Origin: Candidatus Celaenobacter antarcticus
GTDB taxonomy: Bacteria > Cloacimonadota > Cloacimonadia > JGIOTU-2
DNA: 38,795 nucleotides
Direction: 5' to 3'
Assembly (NCBI GenBank): GCA_030765865.1
Contig: JAVCDK010000017.1
Span: forward strand, 1-38,795
Shown: positions 17,505 to 26,587 of the stretch, piece by piece
Numbering within the stretch: position 1 is the stretch's first letter
How the letters are laid out: each line of letters opens with the position of its first letter
The notes under the pieces: generated by a model
Databases searched by the model: none
Told to the model about the DNA's origin: nothing
Seen by the model: only the letters and a program-made list of their open reading frames with translations
Translations under genes and position numbers: made by a program

Positions 17505-17534
17505 CACGGATTTTCACGGATGAACACGGATCAA
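17505..17534. repeat. Three-unit 10-bp tandem repeat CACGGATNNN
   Basis: CACGGA occurs at 17505, 17515 and 17525 at exact 10-bp spacing, each followed by T and three variable bases. The pattern resembles dispersed low-complexity repeats common between genes of environmental FCB-group genomes, but no second copy is present in this window. Confidence 0.6.
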
Positions 17535-17578
17535 GAATTAAAACTAAATTTAAAATTTCCAATTATTACATTCCCAAT

Positions 17579-17627
17579 CCTTGCGAAGGTTTAACAACCA
17601 TTCGCAAGGTTTAAATTTCTTTTTTTT
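17579..17627 (+). terminator. Intrinsic terminator after leuS-rsmA-sppA
   Basis: The stem CCTTGCGAA (17579-17587) pairs with TTCGCAAGG (17601-17609); an inner GGTT/AACC extends it with one bulged A, closing a TAAC loop. A T-rich tract with eight consecutive T follows (to 17627). It lies about 100 bp after the sppA stop. Confidence 0.75.
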
Positions 17628-17683
17628 GTGTATTTTCGTGACTTTCGTGGGTGATTGCTTTTTTGTAGAGTAAACTCAATAAA

Positions 17684-17711
17684 TAAAAAAGGGGGCATTT
17701 CGTTCCCCTTC
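17684..17711 (-). terminator. Intrinsic terminator after the 509-aa secreted protein
   Basis: Read on the minus strand, AAGGGG and CCCCTT form a short GC stem around a 9-10 nt loop, followed by TTTTTT. It starts only a few bases after the stop codon at 17715. Confidence 0.75.
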
Positions 17712-17714
17712 ATT

Positions 17715-19244
17715 TTATCTCAATAAGAGTATCTTTCGTGAATCTATGAATGTATTATTACGTAATATATTACAAAGATATATCCCATTTGCAGCAATAC
17801 TGCCGAACCTATCGCGTCCTGACCATTCAAAGTTGTATGTCCCACCCACAACCTGTTCACAATCAAGTTCCGCAACAGTTTGTCCTTTGATGTTTGTAAC
17901 GATGCATCGAAGCCCCTGCACGGATTTTCCTGTATGGAAAGAAATTTTTACTGTTGTTTGAAATGGGTTGGGAGAAATTACAAAGGATTGAGGTGAGAAT
18001 TGAGGTTCTTCATCAGCACTTGTTATATACACGATATTTGACTGTACCTCATACTCGCCATCGCTGAAAAATGCCTGAGCGTGGGAAGTGATCAGGGGTG
18101 CAGGAATGGTCAGCGAAAAAAGGCTGCCGGTTTCATAAGAGTGATTCTGAGGAATTAACTCAAATTCGGAATCATAACTCTGGTCGATAATAAGACCATG
18201 CGTTAGTGGCAGGTTGTTGTCCGGGTCTGTATAGGTGATGAAAAAAGTGATCGAGTCATTATTAGAGCTAAAGGCGAGATCGGAAAGCTGTGGTGGAACA
18301 TTTGCGCCGATAATTTTTTCTTCATGAGTTGGATAAAACAGCACAGGTGGAGTTGAGTCATTTATCGTGAAAAGCGGATTCAGATTTATCGTGGCAGTAA
18401 ACGCATCCAAAGCAAGACATACATAACTATTAGGCCAGGGACCGAATTGAGGGTCGGAAGTGAGGTCATCGATATTGCACGCTAAATAAAGTTTGCCGTT
18501 TGAAACCTGCGATTGAATATCACCGATCCGCGAATATGAAGAGTCGGTAATATCACCTTTGTATAAGCCGGTCTGTACTCCGGGAAATCCGGTAAAAGAT
18601 GGTATTGCTGCATAGACAAACGCATATCCGATTGAGTCAACAGTTTCCGGATTGATAAGTCCAACGAGATACACATACCACGGTGGCAGAAAGGAGAAGG
18701 TTTCATAGAGTGGCCACCGGGTGTCGTTATTATTAAGCGTAAAATAGAATTTATCATCAGAGTAGGAGCCCCAGAATTCTGTCAGGTCAAGAAAGGAGCT
18801 TCCGACCTGGTCACCCGTTGCTTCCTGACATAATTCAATCATATAATTATCCGGTGACGGGAAGAGTTCGAGCGAGTTCTCGGGTGTCATAGAAAGATAC
18901 ACATTCAGAAATAAAGTGTCCAACCACGCAGAAATATTTGATTGCAAACCGTAATGGAAGAAGCCCGAGCCCGGGAGTGTCAGCGTGTCGGAAAGAGTGT
19001 TCATATACCCGGGAAGAAAGAGGGGCTGCATGTCTTCATAGGACCAGTTCTGCTGGTCGTCCATCGAATAGAAGAGCATGGTTGCGCAGGAATCGACCGA
19101 GATGGAGTCTATATCCACATTGACGACAATGTCATCATTCGGAGCCAGCGCAGAGGTACAGAAGTTTTCCCACAAGCGGATATTCTGAGCGATGAGTAAA
19201 AGAGGGAAAGAGAAAAGCAATAATACAAAAATAATTTTTTTCAT
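17715..19244 (-). CDS. Secreted protein with type IX-type C-terminal sorting domain
   Basis: A 509-residue protein with an N-terminal signal peptide (hydrophobic 4-19, ending LLLIAQ) and a C-terminal sorting domain (about 425-509: FVISPNPFQTTVKISF, then IVTNIKGQTVAELD and FEWSGRDRFG, ending RKILLLR). The middle is beta-rich with no domain I recognise; a stretch around 130-300 alternates aromatic and Asp/Asn residues as in surface beta-sandwiches. In Bacteroidetes such C-termini direct export by the type IX system and are cleaved at the cell surface. Start ATG 19244, 8 bp after the stop of the 1781-aa gene, so the two are co-transcribed. This sorting domain has no repeat insertion in its loops. 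Confidence 0.75.
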   Translation of the reverse strand: MKKIIFVLLLFSFPLLLIAQNIRLWENFCTSALAPNDDIVVNVDIDSISVDSCATMLFYSMDDQQNWSYEDMQPLFLPGYMNTLSDTLTLPGSGFFHYGLQSNISAWLDTLFLNVYLSMTPENSLELFPSPDNYMIELCQEATGDQVGSSFLDLTEFWGSYSDDKFYFTLNNNDTRWPLYETFSFLPPWYVYLVGLINPETVDSIGYAFVYAAIPSFTGFPGVQTGLYKGDITDSSYSRIGDIQSQVSNGKLYLACNIDDLTSDPQFGPWPNSYVCLALDAFTATINLNPLFTINDSTPPVLFYPTHEEKIIGANVPPQLSDLAFSSNNDSITFFITYTDPDNNLPLTHGLIIDQSYDSEFELIPQNHSYETGSLFSLTIPAPLITSHAQAFFSDGEYEVQSNIVYITSADEEPQFSPQSFVISPNPFQTTVKISFHTGKSVQGLRCIVTNIKGQTVAELDCEQVVGGTYNFEWSGRDRFGSIAANGIYLCNILRNNTFIDSRKILLLR

Positions 19245-19252
19245 ACGACACT

Positions 19253-22200
19253 TTACTTAAGTTTTATTAATTTATTTATGAAAGTATCGCTCTTTGTGTC
19301 AAGCTTATAGAAATACACTCCGCTTTTGACGTCCTTTCCGCTTTCATCCTTTCCATCCCAAACAGCTTTATGCGTTCCCAAACGGGGGTTTGGGAACGAG
19401 GTAATGGTTTTAATAAGTTGTCCTTTAATGTTATAAATTTTTATCTCTGGGTTCTCTGCCTGCCGCGGCGTATCGGAGAGAAGCCGGGTTGTTATGTTGA
19501 AAGAAATTGTGACTGATGTCGAGAAAGGGTTTGGGAAACATGTGATAGTGACTTGGTTTGGTTCTGCCGGCTCCGGCTCGACATCGACGCCCTGCCATTC
19601 GTAGCACCCCATGTCTATGATGTCATCATAAATCCTCGGATCCCCATTCAGATCGACATTGGGAATGTGAAGACCGGTTGTGTCCGGGATACCTGCATTA
19701 ATGCAAGGAGAGTTTGAACTTAGCTGAAAATTATCTTCATTCGGATTGATAAAAAGCGGATCGGTATTGATATTTCCTTCTCCGGTCCACCCTCCCTCAA
19801 TGTCTGAATATATAACAGTTGCAATGGATACGGTATCTCCCAATAAAATATCATGCCCATCATTCCAGAGAATACAATTTACGACATTAGCATCGGCTTG
19901 TCGGAGAAAGATACCCCCAGCATCAACGTTAGAATAATTATTCTTACTTATTGTTACATTTACCAAATTTGCACTCGCAAAGGCACAATAGATACCATTA
20001 CTGAACTGATCGGATCTATTTCTGTATATGAGTACATTTTTCAGATCAATATATGAGTCCATAAAACATTCGATTCCGCCGCCATGATAGCCAACATTCC
20101 CACTGATGACAACATCCTTCAATTCAGATATTGAGTTAAAACTGCAGTCGATTCCACCTCCTCCAGAAGTCGATGTGTTATTTGCTATAGTAAGATCACT
20201 ACATATCAGCCGGGAATCATTAGAACAATAAACTCCTCCACCTTCTCCTGTAGTAGTATTACTCTCGATTGTAAGATTTTTACAAACCATCCTGGAATCC
20301 TCATAGCAGGATAAACCACCCCCATATTTTGAAGTGTTGTTGCAAATAAGCCCATTTATGACCGAAACATTTGAATAATCATCACATGCGATTCCCCCGC
20401 CCCTTCCGTATTGACAAATATTATCATCACAAGTAACATCACGTATGTCCACATCCGAATCCCAGCATAGCACTCCACCACCCAGGGCATCGGCGTAATT
20501 GTTTCTGAAAATTACCCGGTCAATATCCATGGTGGAATGTGAACAATAAATCCCACCGCCAAACATGTTGTTCCCATTCATAATGGTCATATCGGTAACG
20601 ACAACATTACTGTCACTCAAACAGAATAAAGGAGCCCTTGCATCCTCTCCGTCTAACACTGTTACGTCCTTATCTTCTCCGATCATGGACACATAGCTCT
20701 TGCAGTTCAATGGAAATTTCTCGCCGGTTTCCGAGGAGGAATACAATCCGTCTGCACAATGGATTGTATGGGGGGTTGATTCGCTGGCATGGATTTTTAT
20801 TAGGGCATACGCGATAGTTTGTAACGGATCGTTTGTCGTTAAGCCGCTGTTATTATCCGAACCATCGGGATCGACATAAAGGTCATGATCGACCGGCTCG
20901 ATTTTTCCACAATTGATATCGAACGTGAACAAATCGAGAGGATAGACAAAATAATCATTGGGCTGCAATACGGTAAATGTATCTACAATCACATCCGTTA
21001 CCGGGCAATTACCATTGAAGTACAGATCATTTACCTTCCCGCCGTAGTTAAGAAAGATGCTGCATAAGTTCTCATCATTGAAAAGAACCGTGCCGTTATC
21101 ACAAGCAATACCACCGCAATACTTACCATGGTTATTGGAAATGGTGACATCAGACAGTGTGGGGCTGCAAGCGTAAATATAAATCGCACCACCGTTTCCC
21201 GCATAATTTTCATGCATATTTATATTGCAAAGATTAACAATCGATTCTTTGCAACGTATAGCACCCCCATACGATGCATTATTGTTATCGAAACTAGCGT
21301 TTGTTATGCTCAATAAGGAATCCTCAATTGAACAAATGCCGCCTCCACTGTTTAATCTTATAATAGCATCATGAAGAGTGATATTGGAACGAGAGGAATA
21401 AATTCCACTTCCACTATTTAAACTTATTGTAGCATCAAGTATGGAAAGACTGGAATAGGATGAACAAATTCCACCACCATAGCTTGCACTATTATCATGG
21501 ATATTCACATTACTCAAAGTTGTGTTGGAACGTTCACAAAACAGAGCACCACCATAACCTTCTTCTGCACTATTATAACTTATCGTAGCATCTGTTATTT
21601 TTAATGTAGAAAGACCGCAGTAAATCCCTCCCGCCATAGAAATTCGGCTTTCTTTATCTGAAATTTCTTGTAAGGACAGGTAATCATTATTTCGATCATG
21701 TGCGGGAATGAAACCGCTCTCCTCTTTCATGTCATCAATCTGTGAATAACTCTGTATAAAATTATTGTTTCCTTTCAGATTTTTTTTCTTATCATGAAAT
21801 ACATCATTTTCATCGGGAGATATGCCATTTTCCGTTATCGTCATATTCGCTAAATCAAGGATCGAACTATAGCAATCGATTCCACTTCCTATAGAGGATT
21901 TACCGTTTTTGATAGTCATATTTTCTAAGGTAACAACCGTATCATATTGGCAATATATAACGCCATACTTTCCTTCTCCATCCAGGATAGTAAGGGCTTC
22001 ATCTTCTCCGGATATGGAGACGTAACTCTTGCAGTTTAAGGGAAACGCTTCTTCATTCATCGAAGATGAGTATGTCCCGTTGGTACAATGGATAGTATAA
22101 GGTTCAATTATATTTGGAGCAATCTTTACTAAGGCATAAGAAAGAGTTCTGAGAGGATCGCCCGATGTCAATCCGCTATTATTATTCGAGCCGTAAGGGC

Positions 22201-24598
22201 TCACATAAAGGTCTTGCTCTACCGGCTCTATCTTTCCATTAAGAATGTCAAAAGTGAAATTATTGATGGGAGAAGCAAAATGATCATCAGGGGATGCGAC
22301 GGTAAAGGTATCCAAAATTATATCTATATCCGAACAATCGTTTGCATGGAGATCATTTCCGATACCTGCATAATTCAGGAAGAGACTGCATCGATTTTCG
22401 GGATCAAATACAGGATAGGAATTAACCAGATATATCCCTCCACCTCCCCTGTGAGCAACATTGTTACATATATTTACTCCTCTTAAGAGCGGATTGGAAT
22501 CTTCACAGTAAATCCCCCCACCATATACAGCAGCGCTGTTTTTTGTCAGCACGGTATTCTTCACAAGGACATTTGAGGAATTAATAAAGGAGATTGCGCC
22601 GCCATAGTCGTCTGAATTCCCATACTCACATTCACAATGTACGATCTTAGAACTATCCTGTCTGTTTGAGTTTGTGTTATCGAATTTTAAACCGTTCCAT
22701 CCTGTTATTGTATCCTGTGCGGTGAAGAGGATCGAGTCATCCTCAGTGCCTGTTGCACGCAATGTTCCGTAAATATCACACTGATAATGACCTGAGAAAA
22801 GAATCTGAACCCCTGGTTCGATACGTAGAGAATCTCCCTGTTGTATATTGATATCTCCGTCAATAATGTAGGGGCTGAAATTCGTTATCCATACGCCGCT
22901 TACATCACCGCCGGGTATGTGAAACCCTGAACCATAAGCATTTATATAGTCTATCTTTGTCTCTGTATCGATACCATTATTTTCAGTAATGACTCTTAAT
23001 GAAACCGTGTATATTCCTAGATTGTCATAGATATGAACCGGATTCTGTTCCTCAGAAAAAGTGCTGTCGCCAAAATTCCAGTACCAGCTTGCAATATCAC
23101 TGTTCCCTGGATAAGAAGTGTCTGTGAAATGAACAGTTAAAGGAGCATTTCCTGCTGTAACATCTGCACAGAAATCAGCAGTAGGAGGAATAACATCACT
23201 CTGATGAAAATAATATGAACCCATATCGATAATCGTACCGTCGGGATCCGGGACTGAAGCTGGATTTCCTGCATCTATACAGGGAGAATATTCCGTGAGA
23301 TGAAAATCACCATAAGTCGGATCTTCAAAAAGCGGGTCTTCATCGATATTACCTTCACCCGTCCATCCATCCGTAATATCCGAATAGGTTACTGTTACTG
23401 TGCTGCCGTATATCAAATAGAATTCTTCAGTCGCATTATTCCATAGAATGCAGTTCAATAGAACTGGACTGGAATTATTGCAACAGCCAATTCCTCCACC
23501 GTGATTAGCAGTATTCTCACTGATAGTCACATTAGATAAGTTGGGGCGGGAAGTATCATTGCAGTAAATTCCTCCACCACCGTTGGCAGTATTTCCATAA
23601 ATAGTTACATTGGCTAAGATTGGACTGGAAGTTTGACAACAAATACCTCCACCATAGTATGTTTTATTATTGTTAATAATAACGCTATCTAAAAAAGGAC
23701 TGGAATGATAAAAATAAATGCCACCACCCGCATTGAGATAAGTAGAATCAGTTGAATTTTCATTGATAATTACATCCTGCAAAATTGGATTGGAATAATC
23801 ACAGTAAATACCCCCTCCATTACGTGCTGCATAATTTCTACTTATAGTAACATTTCCTAAATATGGATAGGATTCTTCTAAATGAATTCCACCACCATCA
23901 TAAAGAGCCACAGTATTTTCACTGACTGTTACATTGCTTAAAATTGGACTTGATTGATAACAGTAAATGCCCCCACCACGCTTTTCTGCATAATTCCTAT
24001 TTATGAAAACATTGCACATAATTGGACTGGATTCATTGCAACAAATCCCTCCACCTGTTCCATAATCATCTGCTCTATTGTTTCTAATTAAGCAATTCTT
24101 CATCAAAATATCAGAAGAATTAATACAATAAATTGCCCCACCATGATTATCTGGATAATTACCCGAAGCCTTCCCATATTCAAGTTTACAATAAACAATT
24201 TTCGAACTATCCTGTGCGCTCACTTCCGTATCTATAAACCTTAATCCGTGCCATCCCCCAGCAGTTGTGTCAGGATTTGAGAATCCAGTTGTATCATCAA
24301 CAGTAAAAGTAATCGTATCTGATGCGGTTCCTACTGCCAATAGTCTTCCGTAAATCTTAAATTTATGATGTCCAGAGAAAATTATCTGGACGCCTGGTTC
24401 AATTCTCAATGTATTATCAACTGGAATATAGATTTCTCCATCGATAATATACGGACTGCCATCAATGCTCCAGATACCAATTACATTTCCTCCGTGAATA
24501 TGAGTATCAGCAAAAGAGTGCGAGTTTAAGAAAATAATATTTATGAAAAGAAATATTATTCCTTTAACGAGTTTATTTGTATAAAAAAATTTTTCCAT
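19253..24598 (-). CDS. Giant secreted beta-helix protein with PKD and C-terminal sorting domain
   Basis: A 1781-residue protein with a signal peptide (hydrophobic about 13-30) and a modular build. Residues 35-130 form a capping module (GVQIIFSGH). About 130-460 is a right-handed beta-helix of short repeats (VTISxNxAxxxGGGIYC) resembling chlamydial Pmp and DUF1565-type proteins. A PKD domain follows at about 469-556 (WYWNFGD). The capping module recurs at 557-640, and two copies of a module with KIEPV.. DLYV.P.GS.NNSGL occur at about 796 and 1239, each followed by further beta-helix turns. The sorting domain is about 1680-1781. Likely surface adhesin or polysaccharide-binding protein; specific ligand unknown. 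The sorting domain contains a palindromic repeat (19373-19398). Confidence 0.82.
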   Translation of the reverse strand: MEKFFYTNKLVKGIIFLFINIIFLNSHSFADTHIHGGNVIGIWSIDGSPYIIDGEIYIPVDNTLRIEPGVQIIFSGHHKFKIYGRLLAVGTASDTITFTVDDTTGFSNPDTTAGGWHGLRFIDTEVSAQDSSKIVYCKLEYGKASGNYPDNHGGAIYCINSSDILMKNCLIRNNRADDYGTGGGICCNESSPIMCNVFINRNYAEKRGGGIYCYQSSPILSNVTVSENTVALYDGGGIHLEESYPYLGNVTISRNYAARNGGGIYCDYSNPILQDVIINENSTDSTYLNAGGGIYFYHSSPFLDSVIINNNKTYYGGGICCQTSSPILANVTIYGNTANGGGGIYCNDTSRPNLSNVTISENTANHGGGIGCCNNSSPVLLNCILWNNATEEFYLIYGSTVTVTYSDITDGWTGEGNIDEDPLFEDPTYGDFHLTEYSPCIDAGNPASVPDPDGTIIDMGSYYFHQSDVIPPTADFCADVTAGNAPLTVHFTDTSYPGNSDIASWYWNFGDSTFSEEQNPVHIYDNLGIYTVSLRVITENNGIDTETKIDYINAYGSGFHIPGGDVSGVWITNFSPYIIDGDINIQQGDSLRIEPGVQILFSGHYQCDIYGTLRATGTEDDSILFTAQDTITGWNGLKFDNTNSNRQDSSKIVHCECEYGNSDDYGGAISFINSSNVLVKNTVLTKNSAAVYGGGIYCEDSNPLLRGVNICNNVAHRGGGGIYLVNSYPVFDPENRCSLFLNYAGIGNDLHANDCSDIDIILDTFTVASPDDHFASPINNFTFDILNGKIEPVEQDLYVSPYGSNNNSGLTSGDPLRTLSYALVKIAPNIIEPYTIHCTNGTYSSSMNEEAFPLNCKSYVSISGEDEALTILDGEGKYGVIYCQYDTVVTLENMTIKNGKSSIGSGIDCYSSILDLANMTITENGISPDENDVFHDKKKNLKGNNNFIQSYSQIDDMKEESGFIPAHDRNNDYLSLQEISDKESRISMAGGIYCGLSTLKITDATISYNSAEEGYGGALFCERSNTTLSNVNIHDNSASYGGGICSSYSSLSILDATISLNSGSGIYSSRSNITLHDAIIRLNSGGGICSIEDSLLSITNASFDNNNASYGGAIRCKESIVNLCNINMHENYAGNGGAIYIYACSPTLSDVTISNNHGKYCGGIACDNGTVLFNDENLCSIFLNYGGKVNDLYFNGNCPVTDVIVDTFTVLQPNDYFVYPLDLFTFDINCGKIEPVDHDLYVDPDGSDNNSGLTTNDPLQTIAYALIKIHASESTPHTIHCADGLYSSSETGEKFPLNCKSYVSMIGEDKDVTVLDGEDARAPLFCLSDSNVVVTDMTIMNGNNMFGGGIYCSHSTMDIDRVIFRNNYADALGGGVLCWDSDVDIRDVTCDDNICQYGRGGGIACDDYSNVSVINGLICNNTSKYGGGLSCYEDSRMVCKNLTIESNTTTGEGGGVYCSNDSRLICSDLTIANNTSTSGGGGIDCSFNSISELKDVVISGNVGYHGGGIECFMDSYIDLKNVLIYRNRSDQFSNGIYCAFASANLVNVTISKNNYSNVDAGGIFLRQADANVVNCILWNDGHDILLGDTVSIATVIYSDIEGGWTGEGNINTDPLFINPNEDNFQLSSNSPCINAGIPDTTGLHIPNVDLNGDPRIYDDIIDMGCYEWQGVDVEPEPAEPNQVTITCFPNPFSTSVTISFNITTRLLSDTPRQAENPEIKIYNIKGQLIKTITSFPNPRLGTHKAVWDGKDESGKDVKSGVYFYKLDTKSDTFINKLIKLK
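19373..19398. repeat. 11-bp-stem palindrome inside the sorting domain of the 1781-aa protein
   Basis: CGTTCCCAAAC (19373-19383) is followed by GGGG and the exact reverse complement GTTTGGGAACG (19388-19398). On the coding strand it reads through as about residues 1734-1742 (SFPNPRLGT). A near-identical palindrome lies at 27164-27185 at the equivalent place in the M1 peptidase. Confidence 0.9.
23450..24110. repeat. Imperfect tandem coding repeats of the first beta-helix
   Basis: Units of roughly 65-90 bp recur across this stretch. Each contains a variant of ATTGGACTGGA and, 10-25 nt further, a CCTCCACC-type run; on the coding strand these give the LSNVTIS... GGGIYC... SSPI turns. At least eight units are readable by eye. 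They are protein repeats, not a CRISPR array. Confidence 0.75.
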
Positions 24599-24626
24599 TT
24601 TTCCTCTTATTAATCGGTATTATACA
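24599..24626 (-). promoter_or_regulatory. Promoter -10-like element and RBS of the 1781-aa gene
   Basis: On the minus strand TGTATAAT (TATAAT at 24624-24619) lies about 20 bp before the ATG, and AAGAGGAAAA forms the ribosome-binding site. No clear -35 partner is seen. The TGTATAA core also occurs in the two promoter-like sites near gltX and the phosphofructokinase gene. Confidence 0.4.
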
Positions 24627-24678
24627 TGTGGTTATGATGCTCTTTGTGTTTTACAAAAATTTCATAACATAAAAAACT

Positions 24679-24710
24679 TAGGAGGGAGCAAGAAAATTAC
24701 TCCCCCCCTG
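24679..24710 (-). terminator. Intrinsic terminator after the 522-aa secreted protein
   Basis: On the minus strand a G-rich arm (AGGGGGGGAG) and CTCCCTCCT form a stem around an 11-nt AT-rich loop. AAGTTTTTT follows at 24678-24671. It begins about 8 bp after the stop codon at 24718. This makes the 522-aa gene a separate unit from the 1781-aa gene downstream. Confidence 0.75.
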
Positions 24711-24717
24711 CTTTTTT

Positions 24718-26286
24718 CTATCTCAGGATGCTGATCTTCCTAGCTGTTTTTTCATGACCATGACAGATCTGTATGAGATATAAACCGGTGGAAACATCTC
24801 TATTATATGTATCGGTTCCATCCCATACCAGTTTATGGTTACCTTTTCCTAAGGGTTCATCAAGTAAAGTCTTAACTACTTGACCTCTTATATTGTATAT
24901 TATAACAGACGTATTAACATACTCATTATCCTTTATAGTAAAGGAAATAGTGGGATTATTAAAGCCAATAACATTCATATTGAAAATACCAAATAACATC
25001 GGATTTTCTGCACCACCACCACTATTTTGACCATACAATATACTCCGAGTTGATGATTCTTCACAAACCTGATTAGCCCAACCTGCATTATAATTAGGAT
25101 TTGCAGGTGTTTGTTGCAACATGATTATGTATTTCGCTGTTCCTTCAATAGCAAACATGCCACCTGGTTCAGGGTCTGGATTTGGAGACTCTAAGGTTAG
25201 ATCTTCATAAGTAGAATCTGTTGGAGAAATTGTTGCGATTACGTTCCAATCTTCAATAGGATTCCCTGTGGGATCGTATTTCCTTCTTTTTATTACAGTC
25301 TCAAAATAATTTTGTAATCCATTGTCATAAAAGAAATCACTATATCTGGAGGACCATTGCAACTTTGGATGGCAGTTTATAGATGAGAAAATAGTAAACT
25401 CTTGTGAGGTTAGATTTGCATAATTGGGGGCATATTCAAAGTTGAACATTCGACCTCCGAAATGTGCTTCATGTCCCTGATAATCGCTCATTTCAAAATC
25501 ACCTAAATACGCTACGGTGTTTGAACAATTTTGGAAAAAAGGATGTGGGTTGTAGTAGGGATGATAAGTTTCCTGAAAATAGATATGTTCAGTTGGATTA
25601 TCAGTATTCAATTGAGGGGAAATTTCAACAACATCGTTAATTGTTCCCTGGAAATCAAATTGAAAATTGGGATGAAATTCATAAAAATTAAAATCTTCAT
25701 CATCAGACCAGACATATCCGGTAAAATCGAAATATGAACCACTCCCGCCACTCATTAACGGATTAAAGGTAAGGTTATCTTTTATGTCATCAAAATATGG
25801 ATTAAATGGCAGAGATACCATAAATTCACGCTCGTAAATAAATTTGTGTGTAGCGGTGATAGTGGGATTAATTATATTTAAATCACAACAACCATAAGAA
25901 GCGTAGAGAGTATAATTCTCACCTTCTTCTAAATCAACATAAACCCAATATGACCAATTACCATTCATCCAATCTTCTAGAGTTTCGGAAAAAGTTCCAC
26001 CATTATAATAAGGAGTAGAATAGGAGGGTCTTATTCCTTCAATTCCAAAAGAAAAGTGTGAAGTAGAGAACCCAGGTATTATATCTTCGTAAATAAGATC
26101 AAAGCTGATTAAATATTTTCCGGTTCCGGGTGCTATAAAACCAACTAAGCCTTCTTCAGAGCCATATCCATAGGATGATGGCAGAGTTAAAGTTGCTGCT
26201 AAATCATTTACTTCTTCTCCTGCAAATAATATATTAGTTGTTGCAGTTAAAATTATCACCACACTGATTAAGATTTTTTTCAACAT
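24718..26286 (-). CDS. Secreted protein of unknown function with C-terminal sorting domain
   Basis: A 522-residue protein with a signal peptide (hydrophobic 4-22, cleavage probably after LFA) and a C-terminal sorting domain (about 440-522: NPTISFTIKDN, then VIIYNIRGQVVKTL and KLVWDGTDTYNRDVSTGLY). The central part is rich in Tyr, Asn, Phe and Pro and looks all-beta, with no enzyme motif I recognise. Start ATG 26286 has AGGAGACAAAAA just upstream. The sorting-domain loops here are short and free of repeat insertions, so this copy is useful as the uninserted reference. Probably exported by the type IX route and surface-attached. Confidence 0.75.
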   Translation of the reverse strand: MLKKILISVVIILTATTNILFAGEEVNDLAATLTLPSSYGYGSEEGLVGFIAPGTGKYLISFDLIYEDIIPGFSTSHFSFGIEGIRPSYSTPYYNGGTFSETLEDWMNGNWSYWVYVDLEEGENYTLYASYGCCDLNIINPTITATHKFIYEREFMVSLPFNPYFDDIKDNLTFNPLMSGGSGSYFDFTGYVWSDDEDFNFYEFHPNFQFDFQGTINDVVEISPQLNTDNPTEHIYFQETYHPYYNPHPFFQNCSNTVAYLGDFEMSDYQGHEAHFGGRMFNFEYAPNYANLTSQEFTIFSSINCHPKLQWSSRYSDFFYDNGLQNYFETVIKRRKYDPTGNPIEDWNVIATISPTDSTYEDLTLESPNPDPEPGGMFAIEGTAKYIIMLQQTPANPNYNAGWANQVCEESSTRSILYGQNSGGGAENPMLFGIFNMNVIGFNNPTISFTIKDNEYVNTSVIIYNIRGQVVKTLLDEPLGKGNHKLVWDGTDTYNRDVSTGLYLIQICHGHEKTARKISILR

Positions 26287-26426
26287 TTTTTGTCTCCTAA
26301 TTTTTTCTTTACTCCAGTAACGTGTCCTCCTTATATTTTAGAGCAAGAGGTCCATATAAGAAGTAAGTTCCCCCATCTCATATTACGCCTTCAGCTTTAA
26401 TCATAGAATGAGAAGCCTCAAGAATA

Positions 26427-26458
26427 CCCTGCCTGCTTCGGGAACTTCACAGACAGGG
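26427..26458. repeat. Imperfect hairpin in intergenic region
   Basis: CCCTGCCTG (26427-26435) pairs with CAGACAGGG (26450-26458) across a 14-nt loop, with one internal C/A mismatch. There is no T-tract on either side, so it is not a typical terminator; it may be a dispersed palindrome relic. Confidence 0.5.
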
Positions 26459-26576
26459 AAGAATTATATGAATTTATTTTTGCATTCGGTATGTTGCGAA
26501 TTGTAATATTTGCGCTCGAATGTACAACTTCTATTAATTGCTCCATAACTTCCTTCATATGTGGACGTTATGGTAT

Positions 26577-26587
26577 GGGGGGGGGGG
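26577..26587. repeat. G11 homopolymer tract
   Basis: Eleven consecutive G in an AT-rich spacer, 291 bp upstream of the 522-aa gene start (C11 on its coding strand). It could be slippery in replication; length may also be a sequencing or assembly artefact. Confidence 0.8.

Larger units (their letters stand above)
17478..17714. other. Convergent intergenic region with repeat fragments and two terminators
   Basis: The spacer lies between sppA (plus) and the 509-aa secreted protein (minus). It holds a three-unit 10-bp repeat CACGGATNNN at 17505-17534, a plus-strand terminator (17579-17627), a CGTGACTTTCGTGG fragment that reads as a related CACGAAA repeat on the other strand (about 17636-17651), and a minus-strand terminator (17684-17711). 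No coding potential seen. Confidence 0.7.

Noticed and set aside
23450-24110. Regularly spaced repeats that might suggest a CRISPR array.
   Set aside because: The repeats are imperfect, lie in an open frame and translate as beta-helix turns (GGGIYC); no cas genes are present.
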